Below are positions 7,304 to 15,559 of a stretch of 64,000 bases of DNA, in pieces. Under the pieces are notes generated by a model. The model did not search any database, was not told the DNA's origin, and saw nothing but the letters and a program-made list of their open reading frames with translations. The position numbers and the translations under genes were made by a program. Where the stretch lies: positions 4,526-68,525 of the forward strand of contig NZ_JBJGED010000038.1 in NCBI RefSeq assembly GCF_045062745.1, written 5' to 3'. The DNA is from Paenibacillus_AA sp045062745. Its GTDB lineage: Bacteria > Bacillota > Bacilli > Paenibacillales > NBRC-103111. The first letter of the stretch is position 1. Every line of letters begins with the position of its first letter.

Positions 7304-9043
7304 ATGGCGATGAAGGCGCTCGATCGGCTCCATTCCATTCAGTTCAAGCTCACGTTCACGTTTCTGCTCATCCTGCTGCCGCTCGTCAGTGTAAGCGTTT
7401 TCGCGAACTACTATTCGCAAACGATTATGAACGAGCAGATCGGGGACCGCACGAAGGGGGCGTTGCTCACGACGCTCGAGTACGTAAACCAGCTGACGCA
7501 AAATATGGACCAGCAGACACTGCTAATCGGCTCGAACCCGAACATCGTGGAGCTGTGGAACAACGTCGACAATCCGCTGAACCCGGATCATCTGTACGAG
7601 CTGCATACGGTGCAGCAGCAGCTGTCGGCGCTCACCAACGTCAATGGCGCGGTCAAAGAGGCGTTCATTATCCACGGGGACAGCGAGAACGGGGTCTCCA
7701 CCTTGAACGGCGGGGTGAAATGGCCAGGAGTGAAAAACGAGCTCTGGTTCAAACGTACGCTGGACGCAAGCGGCGGCTTGGTAGTGCACGTGCCGACCTC
7801 TGCGAATGCAGGGGAATCGGCTTACTTGAACAAAGACACGATCTACTACGCCCGTCTGCTCGATGTGTTCGGGAACAACAAAGAGCCGAATGTGCTCGTG
7901 CTGACCGTGGACAAGACCGCCTTGGGCAAAATCATTCAACACCTCCAAACGTCGAAAAATATGAACATTTCGCTGTATTACAATGATGACTTCGTCCTGG
8001 AAACGAATCGCCAAGGCGCTAAGACGGATGAAGGCGCGGAACTGTTCTCCATCGAGACGGAGAGCGGGTTCTGGTCGATTCGGCAGCAGCAGCCGCAGTC
8101 GGAGCTGTTCCAGCTGTCGCACAAGCTTCAGCAGTTTACTTACCTCATCATCGTCATCAGCGTTCTGCTGGCCGTCTGGATCGCGTGGCTCGTCTACTCC
8201 GGCATCTCCAAGCCGCTTCATCAGCTGTCGGCGGCGTTCAAGCAGTTCAGCAGCGGCAACCTGAAGGCACGCGTGTCGCATCGACGGCGGGACGAATTCG
8301 GGTACGTCATGAACGGCTTCAACCGGATGTCCGAAGCCCAGCGCCAAATGATCGAGGACGATTACGAGAAGGAGCTGCGTCTCGCCAAATCGGAGTTCAG
8401 CTTGCTGCAGTCGCAGATCAATCCCCATTTTCTGTACAACACGCTCGATTCGATCTACTCCGTCGCCTTGAAAAACCAGATTCACGAGATCAGCGAGATG
8501 GTGATCAATCTGGCTCGGTTTTTCCGGGTCAGCCTGGGCAAAGGTAAAGACTCGTTCACCCTGGAAGAGACGATCCAGCATCTCATGTACTATATCCGGG
8601 TGCAGCAGTTTCGGTCGGACCATTTCAACGTAGAGATAGATGTTAAAGAAGAGACGAAGCCGATCCCGCTGCTCAAGCTCATCCTCCAGCCGATCGTGGA
8701 GAACGCCATCGTCCATGGGCTGGAGAAAAGCATGCAGGGCGGTGAGCTGCGTATTCGGACAAGCGTCGACTCCCATTACCTGAGGATTGATGTCGAGGAT
8801 ACGGGTACCGGCATCCCGCCCGACAAGCTGACGGACATCCAGCATCAATTGGGACGCATCACGAGCAAGTCGTATCGCTCACCGCAGCGCGACGCTTCTA
8901 CGGCTTACTATGGGCTCAAGAACGTGAAGTCCCGGCTCAAAATGTATTACGGAGAAGAAGCGGAGCTGACCGTAACCAGCGTCGAAGGAGAAGGTACGCA
9001 GGTCACGCTACACATTCCGCTGCGAGAGGAGGAGGCATCATGA
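7304..9043 (+). CDS. YesM-type sensor histidine kinase
   Basis: The 579-residue membrane kinase has one N-terminal transmembrane helix (about 15-37), an extracellular sensor region of some 240 residues, a second helix (about 275-300), a HAMP linker, the phospho-acceptor segment QINPHFLYNTLDSI with H375, and a HATPase_c domain with VENAIVHGLEK (N box) and DTGTGIPPDKL (G1 box). This is the LytS/YesM class that senses sugars or their transporters in Paenibacilli. GGGAGGA ends six bases before the ATG at 7304. It overlaps the response-regulator gene by four bases (ATGA), so the two are translationally coupled. It lies upstream of a permease pair and a binding protein whose substrate it probably detects. 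Confidence 0.92.
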   Translation: MAMKALDRLHSIQFKLTFTFLLILLPLVSVSVFANYYSQTIMNEQIGDRTKGALLTTLEYVNQLTQNMDQQTLLIGSNPNIVELWNNVDNPLNPDHLYELHTVQQQLSALTNVNGAVKEAFIIHGDSENGVSTLNGGVKWPGVKNELWFKRTLDASGGLVVHVPTSANAGESAYLNKDTIYYARLLDVFGNNKEPNVLVLTVDKTALGKIIQHLQTSKNMNISLYYNDDFVLETNRQGAKTDEGAELFSIETESGFWSIRQQQPQSELFQLSHKLQQFTYLIIVISVLLAVWIAWLVYSGISKPLHQLSAAFKQFSSGNLKARVSHRRRDEFGYVMNGFNRMSEAQRQMIEDDYEKELRLAKSEFSLLQSQINPHFLYNTLDSIYSVALKNQIHEISEMVINLARFFRVSLGKGKDSFTLEETIQHLMYYIRVQQFRSDHFNVEIDVKEETKPIPLLKLILQPIVENAIVHGLEKSMQGGELRIRTSVDSHYLRIDVEDTGTGIPPDKLTDIQHQLGRITSKSYRSPQRDASTAYYGLKNVKSRLKMYYGEEAELTVTSVEGEGTQVTLHIPLREEEAS

Positions 9044-10641
9044 AGCTGCTCATCGTTGAGGACGAGCATCACGTTCGGGACCGGATCGCGGAAGGGATCG
9101 ACTGGAGGACACACCGGATCGAGCTGGCGGAGGCGGTCGGGAGCGGCCGGGAGGCGCTCGCCATCCTGCAGAAGGATCACATCGACATCGTCTTGACCGA
9201 CATCCGGATGCCGGAGATGAGCGGGCTCGAGCTGGCCAAGCGAATCAAGCGCGAGCATCCGCACATCAAGATCGTCATTCTGACCGGTCACGACGATTTC
9301 GAGTACGCCCGGGAGAGCATCGAGTACGGCGTACTGAAATATCTGGTGAAGCCGGCGGACAATGACGAGATTCAGGCCGCTGTGCTCGAAGCGAGGCAAC
9401 TGCGGGAGCAGGAGCTGGCCGAGAAGCACAATCTCGCGCTGCTCGAGCAGCGTTGGGAGGAGCACCTGCCCCATCTCCGGGAGATGTTCTACAAGAGCTG
9501 GCTGAACGGCCGGTACTCCGCCTGGGAGCTCGAGCGAAGAAGCCGCGATCTGCAGATCCGGCTCGGGGAGAAGCTTCTGCTCCCCGTCATCCTGGATATG
9601 GACCCGATCGCGGAGAGCGACGAGCGGTTTCAAGTTCGGGACCGTCCGCTCGTCCAGTTCTCCCTGTACACGATCGCGCGGGATATTCTGGAGGATACGG
9701 ACTGTGCGATGGTGCAGGACGATGACGGGCTGATTGCGGTTATTTTCTTCGCTTCGGCCGAGGAGGGCGAGGAGGCGCTGTTCGGGCGGATCAACCCGAA
9801 GATCGGCCTCCTGCTCGCGACTGTCAAGGACTGTCTGAAGCTGACGGCCAGCGCGGGCATCGGTCCGTGCGTGACGGATGCGCTTCGCCTGCCCCATGCG
9901 TACCGGATGAGCCGGCAAGCGCTGCAGGAGCGTATTGTGCTAGGCAACGACGTGGCCATTCCGTACCGGGAGACGAGCCCTTCCGAGGACTCGTGGACAC
10001 AGCTGAGCGAGCTGGAGCGGGAGCTCGAGCTGGCGATCGAGACCGGCGGCCCGTCCCGGCGGCAGGAGGCGGTGGAGCGTCTCGTCGAAGCGGGCTTCTC
10101 CCCCGGCCGGCCGGTGGCCGAAGGCAAGGAGGTGCTGCTGCGCTTGACGTGCCTCCTGGCTCGCCTCGTCCATGCCCAGGGCTGGACGCTGCGGGAGACG
10201 CTGAAGGCCGATTACGAGGACTTCGAGCAGTTCAACCGGCTGCTGACGCGGGAGCAGATCTTGTCCTGGCTGCAGCGCATGGCGGGCCGGATCGGCGATA
10301 CGATCGCCCAGCGCCGGCGCACGGGGACGCAGCTCACGATCGACGAGGTCGTCCGCTTCATCCACGAGCGGCTGCACGACGAGGAGCTGAGCTTGTATCT
10401 GGCGGCCGAGAAGCTGTACATGAACTATTCGTATCTCAGCCGGACGTTCAAGCTGGTGACCGGCGAGTCGTTCTCGGACTACGTGCTGCGGCTGCGCATG
10501 GAGCGGGCCAAGGAGCTGCTGGCCAAAGGGCTCAAGGTGTACGACGCCGCCGAGCAGGTCGGGTACAAGCACGTGAATTACTTCTCGAAAAACTTCCAAA
10601 AGTTTTGGGGCATCCGGCCCAGTGAAGTATACAAGGTGTAA
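9040..10641 (+). CDS. YesN-type response regulator (REC + AraC HTH)
   Basis: The 533-residue protein begins with a receiver domain (MKLLIVEDEHHVRDR; D54 in VLTDIRMPEMSG is the phospho-acceptor; K of YLVKP follows) and ends with an AraC-type double helix-turn-helix (about 430-530: LYMNYSYLSRTFKLVTGESFS, then VYDAAEQVGYKHVNYFSKNF). The middle 300 residues resemble the poorly conserved region of YesN-like regulators. It is coupled to the kinase gene by a four-base overlap. Likely targets are its own promoter (tandem boxes at 7214) and the promoter of the LamG gene (boxes at 14451). Confidence 0.92.
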   Translation: MKLLIVEDEHHVRDRIAEGIDWRTHRIELAEAVGSGREALAILQKDHIDIVLTDIRMPEMSGLELAKRIKREHPHIKIVILTGHDDFEYARESIEYGVLKYLVKPADNDEIQAAVLEARQLREQELAEKHNLALLEQRWEEHLPHLREMFYKSWLNGRYSAWELERRSRDLQIRLGEKLLLPVILDMDPIAESDERFQVRDRPLVQFSLYTIARDILEDTDCAMVQDDDGLIAVIFFASAEEGEEALFGRINPKIGLLLATVKDCLKLTASAGIGPCVTDALRLPHAYRMSRQALQERIVLGNDVAIPYRETSPSEDSWTQLSELERELELAIETGGPSRRQEAVERLVEAGFSPGRPVAEGKEVLLRLTCLLARLVHAQGWTLRETLKADYEDFEQFNRLLTREQILSWLQRMAGRIGDTIAQRRRTGTQLTIDEVVRFIHERLHDEELSLYLAAEKLYMNYSYLSRTFKLVTGESFSDYVLRLRMERAKELLAKGLKVYDAAEQVGYKHVNYFSKNFQKFWGIRPSEVYKV

Positions 10642-10667
10642 CAGTGAACTTCAAAAGCGGCCGTTCC

Positions 10668-10776
10668 GGGGGAAAAGAGACTTCCTTGGGCTCAAACATC
10701 TTGTTTGAAGCTTCCTTGATTCTATTTTATGGTTGAAGCTTCAAGCCAAAACTCGCCGGAAGTCTTCTTTTCCCCC
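10668..10776. other. Large intergenic inverted repeat with two inner hairpins
   Basis: Outer arms at 10668-10685 and 10758-10776 pair over 18 bases with one bulge (GGGGGAAAAGAGACTTCC with its complement). Inside are a CAAACA-TCT-TGTTTG hairpin (10692-10706) and a near-perfect GGTTGAAGCTTCAAGCC palindrome (10732-10748). Folded as RNA this would be a three-way junction. It may end yesMN transcription, process the mRNA, or be a small repeat element. Confidence 0.55.
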
Positions 10777-10813
10777 TCCACTCCGTCTGCCCCTGGGGGT
10801 ATATAAAATAACT

Positions 10814-10841
10814 CGAAGCCGGACCGTTACGTCCGGCTTCG
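10814..10841 (+). terminator. Strong hairpin between yesN and the permease genes
   Basis: CGAAGCCGGAC (10814-10824) pairs perfectly with GTCCGGCTTCG (10831-10841) around a six-base loop. No T run follows, so it may be a weak terminator, an attenuator or an mRNA-stabilising hairpin. The rest of 10842-11004 shows no clear promoter. Confidence 0.5.
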
Positions 10842-11004
10842 CTGTTAACTACCTACCACCAAAATATGAGCGCTTTTTCGCTTGGAACGGCGGCTTTTAC
10901 AGCAAGACGTAAAAATAGTTGCGACGAAAGTAAAAGGACATGGATACGAATATCCGGCGCGACGCCCTATGATAAAGACACGCCACACAGAGAGGAAGAA
11001 GCGC

Positions 11005-11958
11005 ATGAAAACGGCAACACATCCATCGGCGGGGGCGGCGGTCCGAACCGGCAAGCGCGCGCAGAGACACCCGCTCCTCCGCTACTGGGACTTGTACCTG
11101 ATGGTGCTTCCCGCTTTAATATTCCTGCTCGTGTTCAAATACGGCCCTATGTACGGCGTCATTATCGCGTTCAAGGATTACAACATCATCCAGGGCGTGT
11201 TCAAGAGCGAGTGGGTGGGGCTGCAATATTTTCGCGAGCTGTTCCTCTTCGACGAATTCCCGCGGGTGATCCGCAATACGCTCATGATCAGCCTAATGAA
11301 GCTGGTTGTCGGCTTTCCGGCTCCGATCGTGCTAGCGCTGCTCTTGAACGAGCTCCGGCTGCCGCGGTTCAAGCGGACGGTGCAGACGTTCACGTACTTG
11401 CCGCACTTCATCTCCTGGGTCGTCATCGGGGGACTGGCGGTCGACCTGCTGTCGCCGAGCAGCGGCATCGTGAACAAGGCGATCGAGGCGCTCGGGTTCG
11501 AGCCGATCTTCTTCCTGTCGAACGAGCACTTGTTCCGCTGGATTCTCGTGTTCAGCGACATCTGGAAGGAAGTCGGCTGGGGCGCCATCATCTACTTGGC
11601 CGCGCTGCTCGGGATCAACGACGAGCTGTTCCAGGCGGCGACGGTCGACGGGGCGGGCCGGCTCCGGCAAATCTGGCACATCTCGCTGCCCAGCATCCGC
11701 TCCACGATCATCATCCTGCTGTTGCTCCGAATCGGCCATCTGCTGGATGCCGGATTCGAGCAGGTGCTCGTCATGTACAATCCGACCGTCTACGACGTGG
11801 GCGACATCATCGACACCTACGTGTTCCGGGTCGGGCTCGGCACGATGCAGTTCGGACTGACGACCGCCGCCGGGTTGTTCAAATCCGTGATCGGCTGCCT
11901 CCTCCTCGTGCTGGCCAATACGCTGGCGCGGCGGATGGGTGAGGACGGGATTTTCTGA
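11005..11958 (+). CDS. Sugar ABC transporter permease (LplB type)
   Basis: The 317-residue protein has six predicted transmembrane helices and the CUT1 permease pattern of the LplB family: an N-terminal YLMVLPALIFLLVFKYGPMYG helix, the DYN/EWVGL loop, and the EAA-like cytoplasmic loop ELFQAATVDGAGRLRQIWHISLP that docks on the ATPase. The ATG at 11005 is preferred, preceded by AGAGGAAGAA; upstream in-frame starts have no ribosome site. It pairs with the permease at 11992 and the binding lipoprotein at 12918 to make an importer for an oligosaccharide. No ATPase gene is present; families like this use a shared MsmX-like ATPase. Confidence 0.88.
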   Translation: MKTATHPSAGAAVRTGKRAQRHPLLRYWDLYLMVLPALIFLLVFKYGPMYGVIIAFKDYNIIQGVFKSEWVGLQYFRELFLFDEFPRVIRNTLMISLMKLVVGFPAPIVLALLLNELRLPRFKRTVQTFTYLPHFISWVVIGGLAVDLLSPSSGIVNKAIEALGFEPIFFLSNEHLFRWILVFSDIWKEVGWGAIIYLAALLGINDELFQAATVDGAGRLRQIWHISLPSIRSTIIILLLLRIGHLLDAGFEQVLVMYNPTVYDVGDIIDTYVFRVGLGTMQFGLTTAAGLFKSVIGCLLLVLANTLARRMGEDGIF

Positions 11959-11991
11959 CCCCATAACAATCCTACTAAGGCGGTGACCCCG

Positions 11992-12858
11992 ATGATCCGA
12001 ACCCGAGGAGAAACCGTATTCGGGTACTTCAATGTATTGATCTTGGCGCTCGTATCGCTATCCATGCTGTTCCCTTTCCTGCATATCGCCGCCAAGTCGC
12101 TCAGCAGCGAGGGGCATGTGCTGGCGAAGGACATCCTGCTGTGGCCCCGGGGCTTCACGACCATCTCCTTCGAGTACGTGTTGTCCAACAAGCAGTTCTA
12201 CTATTCCTTCCTGAACTCCGTCTTCATCACGGTTGTAGGCACGATCATCAGCATGGCGCTGACGATACTGGCCGCGTATCCGCTGTCGAGACGCAACTTG
12301 CCCTACACGCGCCTGCTCATGCTGCTGTTTGTCATCACGATGTTTTTCAGCGGCGGACTCATCCCGACTTACTTGGTCGTCAAGCAGGTGGGTATATTGA
12401 ATACGCTATGGGCGCTCATCCTGCCGGGCGCGCTGGCGCCATTCAACCTGATCCTGATCCGCAACTTCTTCACGGGTGTCCCGGACGCGCTGGAGGAATC
12501 GGCTCGGATCGACGGTGCGTCGAACATCCGCATCTTGGCCTCGGTCTACTTGCCGCTGTCCGTTCCGGCTCTGGCTACCGTCGGGATGTTCTATGCGGTC
12601 GGCTACTGGAACGCCTTTTTCCAAGCGATGATGTACATCACCGAGCGGCGCCTCATGCCTCTGCAGATGTTCCTGCTCCAGCTCGTGACGGACGAGAAGT
12701 CGTCCGAGCTCGTCGTACCGGATGTGTTCCGCGAAGTCACTCCCGAGACCGTACGTGCCGCGGCCATCCTCTGTGCGGTCGTCCCGATCTTGTTCGTCTA
12801 TCCGTTCATCCAGCGGTATTTTGTCAAAGGCGTTATGCTTGGCGCGGTCAAAGGGTGA
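11992..12858 (+). CDS. Sugar ABC transporter permease (YtcP/MalG type)
   Basis: The 288-residue second permease has six helices, the FFSGGLIPTYLVVKQ segment typical of the YtcP-like branch, and the EAA loop DALEESARIDGASNIRILASVYLPLS. Start: AAGGCGGTGA lies about six bases before the ATG at 11992; a GTG at 11983 is also in frame. It lies 33 bases after the first permease gene and before the binding-protein gene, forming one operon. It completes the membrane channel of the importer. Confidence 0.88.
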   Translation: MIRTRGETVFGYFNVLILALVSLSMLFPFLHIAAKSLSSEGHVLAKDILLWPRGFTTISFEYVLSNKQFYYSFLNSVFITVVGTIISMALTILAAYPLSRRNLPYTRLLMLLFVITMFFSGGLIPTYLVVKQVGILNTLWALILPGALAPFNLILIRNFFTGVPDALEESARIDGASNIRILASVYLPLSVPALATVGMFYAVGYWNAFFQAMMYITERRLMPLQMFLLQLVTDEKSSELVVPDVFREVTPETVRAAAILCAVVPILFVYPFIQRYFVKGVMLGAVKG

Positions 12859-12917
12859 TGGCAGCCCCGGCCCGTCTAAACATATGAAGGTTCAAACCAA
12901 ATAGGGAGGTTCATGGG

Positions 12918-14441
12918 ATGAAAATGAAGCAAACGGCAGGCATAGGGCTGGTCGCGGTCATGCTGGCGGGCCTCGTATCGGGCTGCGGCAGCGGCAACGA
13001 CCCGGCACCGGCGAGTCCGGGAACGGGAGCGGGTACGGGCACGGGCGCTTCCGGCGCGAGCGCGATCAAGAACAAGGACGTACGCGTGATGCGAACGTAT
13101 CATGCGGGGATGGAGCAGTTCAAGGGGAGCGACAACTATAACGACAACCGGCTGGTCAATTATTTGAAGGAGAAGTCCGGCTTCAACGTGAAGTACGAAT
13201 CACTGCCGAAGGACAACGCCAATCAGAAGGTCTCGATTATTCTCGCTTCCGGGGACGTGCCGGATCTGCTCTTCGTGCCGGGCAAGTCGGATTATTTCAA
13301 GCTGGCGCAGCAAGGCGCCTTCGAGCCGCTCGACGACCTGATCAAGCAATACATCCCGAACTTGAACTCTTTTATTTCCAAGGAAATCATGGACGCTTCC
13401 AAATATGACGGTAAAACGTACGCGGTTCCGGTCCGGGTCGCGCAGAAGGTGGGTGCTGGCATTCTAACCCGCTCGGATATGATGAAGGAGCTCGGGCTGA
13501 AGGATCCGGCGACGGTGGATGAGCTGTACACGACGCTGAAGACGATCAAGGAGAAGAAGAATATCGCACCTCTGACCGGCACGGGCGGCAACCCGGGTTC
13601 GTTCATGGGTTCGTTCCTGCCGTATGCTTCGGCCTATGGAGTCGGCACATCTACGGTCGTGAAGAACGGCAAGCTCGAGTTCTCCTGGGTGCAGCCGGAG
13701 TACAAGGACTTCCTGACCACGATGAAGAAGTGGTACGCCGAAGGGCTGATCGATCAGGAATTCGCGATCAACAAGGACGTCAAGGACAAAATGATCAACG
13801 GAACCGCAGCCTTTTCCACCACGTATTGGGGAGACGCGCTAACGATCGACACCGCCATGAAGGACAAGAAAAACGGCGGCACGCTGCAATACATCGCCCC
13901 GGTTACGGGCAAGGACGGCAAGTCGGGCTTTCCGGAGGAAGGCTTCCCGGGCGCTTACGTCGTCATTCCGAAGCAAGCGAAGAACAAGGAAGGCGCCGCG
14001 GCGTTCCTCAACTTCGTCATCAGCAAGGAAATCGATGAGTTCCTCACCTACGGAGTCGAGGGCATCGATCACAAGGTGGAGAACGGCAAGAAAGTCATGA
14101 CGCCGGAGCAGAGCAACAATATTCCGTGGCGGACGCTGTACTTCTTCGGCGATTCCGATCCGAGCTTCTTCACGCGGCTGGAGCTGAAGGGCTTCCTGCC
14201 GTACTACGAGCCGCTGCTGAAGTTCAAGCAGATTCGGGAAGAAACGGCGTATGCCCCGTCGATCGAAGCGTACGATACGAAATACTCGGAGCTGCGCAAC
14301 TTCGCGGAGGAGAACGCGCTCAAGTTCATTATGAACAAGCGCGACCTGGGCGAGTTCGACAAGTTCGGGCAGGAGTTTAATGCGAAGGGCGGCAAGGCGG
14401 CGATTGACGCGATGAACGACTGGTATACGAAGAAAAAATAG
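12918..14441 (+). CDS. Sugar-binding lipoprotein of the ABC importer
   Basis: The 507-residue product has a signal peptide with lipobox LVSGC, then a Gly/Ala/Pro-rich linker and the two-lobe family 1 solute-binding fold of the LplA type (LILASGDVPDLLFVPGKSDYFKLAQQG region, and a hinge around TTYWGDALTIDTAM). The cysteine at residue 23 or so would be lipidated to anchor the protein outside the membrane. AGGGAGG lies eight to ten bases before the ATG. It follows the two permease genes by 59 bases. The sugar is unknown; nearby sulfatase and LamG genes hint at a complex or sulfated glycan. Confidence 0.88.
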   Translation: MKMKQTAGIGLVAVMLAGLVSGCGSGNDPAPASPGTGAGTGTGASGASAIKNKDVRVMRTYHAGMEQFKGSDNYNDNRLVNYLKEKSGFNVKYESLPKDNANQKVSIILASGDVPDLLFVPGKSDYFKLAQQGAFEPLDDLIKQYIPNLNSFISKEIMDASKYDGKTYAVPVRVAQKVGAGILTRSDMMKELGLKDPATVDELYTTLKTIKEKKNIAPLTGTGGNPGSFMGSFLPYASAYGVGTSTVVKNGKLEFSWVQPEYKDFLTTMKKWYAEGLIDQEFAINKDVKDKMINGTAAFSTTYWGDALTIDTAMKDKKNGGTLQYIAPVTGKDGKSGFPEEGFPGAYVVIPKQAKNKEGAAAFLNFVISKEIDEFLTYGVEGIDHKVENGKKVMTPEQSNNIPWRTLYFFGDSDPSFFTRLELKGFLPYYEPLLKFKQIREETAYAPSIEAYDTKYSELRNFAEENALKFIMNKRDLGEFDKFGQEFNAKGGKAAIDAMNDWYTKKK

Positions 14442-14450
14442 GCGGAGCTT

Positions 14451-14510
14451 AGAATCGTTCAAAAAAACGATGATTTGGCAATAGGCACGACGCTCCGGTT
14501 TCATTACACT
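14451..14510 (+). promoter_or_regulatory. Second copy of the tandem regulator boxes, before the LamG gene
   Basis: AGAATCGTTCAAA (14451) and ATGATTTGGCAAT (about 14470) are spaced like the boxes at 7214/7233. TACACT (14505-14510) lies 54 bases after the first box, against 53 at yesMN. No proper -35 box is visible, as expected for an activator-dependent promoter. Confidence 0.5.
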
Positions 14511-14535
14511 TGACCCATCAAAGGAGGGATCGTGC

Positions 14536-15276
14536 TTGTATATGGACAGTAAGCTTGTCGTCAGACATCCGGCGCTGCTCACATTCTGGGATTTTCAGGG
14601 GGAGGACGATCTCTCGGCTCAGGGACCGCACCCTTATAAGTTGGAGGAGATGGCTGGAGTGATGGCCCGTCCTTCCGACGGCGTGTTCGGCCCAAGATCG
14701 CTCGACTTCGAGCTGGGGCAGTGGCTGCGCATCCCGCGGGCCGACTGCCCGGCGCTGAATTTTCACGGCTATGGCGTGAAGCTGTCGATCGTGGCCTGGA
14801 TCAAGCGGAAGCGCTGCGAATCCGGCCATTGCCAAGCGGTCGCCGGGATGTGGAACGAGACGGAACGGCTGCGCCAATATTGTATGTTCCTGAACTTGCG
14901 CATCTGGGACAGTGCCGAGCAAGTGTGCGGCCACGTATCAAGCTCCGGAGGCCCGACGCCCGGGTTCCAATACTGCATGACGACCGCGATCGGGTCCACT
15001 CCGGTCCGGTACGGCGAATGGGTGCAGGTCGCCTTCACCTACGACGGCAACTTCTCGCGCGTATACCTCGACGGGAAGCTAGATGCCCGGCTGGCGTTCA
15101 ACCCGTTTCCCTACTTCCATGGGTTGTTCGACGGCGGGGAGCACGGGTCGGACTTTACCGTTGGCGGCGTGGACCGGAGCGGGGAGATGGGCAATTTCTT
15201 CTACGGCTCGTTGGGGGGGCTTGCGGTGTACGGCGCGGCGCTTGGCGAAGAGGAGCTGTCCGAACTGGTGCCTTAG
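14536..15276 (+). CDS. LamG/concanavalin-like lectin-fold protein, no signal peptide
   Basis: The 246-residue product is a single LamG-like jelly roll: an opening LTFWDFQGED, VKLSIVAWIKRK, WVQVAFTYDGNFSRVYLDGKL and the closing SLGGLAVYGAALGEEELSEL are the usual strands. Unlike the LamG modules of secreted hydrolases, it has no signal peptide and no partner domain, so it should be cytoplasmic. Five or so cysteines are unusual for the fold. AAGGAGGG at 14521-14528 favours the TTG at 14536. The gene stands under a promoter with the same boxes as yesMN, and is convergent with a sulfatase gene. The role may be sugar binding or an uncharacterised enzyme. Confidence 0.7.
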   Translation: MYMDSKLVVRHPALLTFWDFQGEDDLSAQGPHPYKLEEMAGVMARPSDGVFGPRSLDFELGQWLRIPRADCPALNFHGYGVKLSIVAWIKRKRCESGHCQAVAGMWNETERLRQYCMFLNLRIWDSAEQVCGHVSSSGGPTPGFQYCMTTAIGSTPVRYGEWVQVAFTYDGNFSRVYLDGKLDARLAFNPFPYFHGLFDGGEHGSDFTVGGVDRSGEMGNFFYGSLGGLAVYGAALGEEELSELVP

Positions 15277-15315
15277 CGGCATAGGTGTATTAGTCAAGCA
15301 GCCCGAATCGATTGG

Positions 15316-15450
15316 GAGAGGGAAAACCTCCCTCTTTCCGAGGCGAAAACGGTGAATAATCCGCCATACAGGGGAAAACCTCCCTCATTTTCAGCGGAAT
15401 CGGCTACTTTCGGCCGATTCGTGTGCGAAGTGAGGGAGGTTTTCCCTTTC
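15316..15450. repeat. Dispersed intergenic repeat type B, copy 2
   Basis: Three modules of the GAGGGAGGTTTTCCCTC palindrome-like sequence: two reverse (15316, 15370) and one forward (15430), 54 and 60 bases apart. The set lies between the convergent LamG and sulfatase genes. It matches the modules at 4748-4820. Confidence 0.7.
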
Positions 15451-15496
15451 ATATATTTAGTTGCCCCTCAAATCCGAAAATATGGAGGAGAAATTC

Positions 15497-15524
15497 CCTC
15501 TCCCGTCTCCCCTCTCCCGTCTCC
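15497..15524. repeat. Two-unit 14-base tandem repeat
   Basis: CCTCTCCCGTCTCC occurs twice head to tail beside the type B repeat. It is too short for a CRISPR and encodes nothing evident. Confidence 0.7.
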
Positions 15525-15559
15525 CCCTTCGTTACCGCCGCTTCCATACACGGTACGGA

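Noticed and set aside
7523..8848. Minus-strand open frame of 441 codons opposite yesM
   Set aside because: No start signal and no recognisable domain; yesM is certain.
15497..15524. Tandem 14-base repeat as a CRISPR or minisatellite
   Set aside because: Only two units with no spacers; recorded as a simple repeat.
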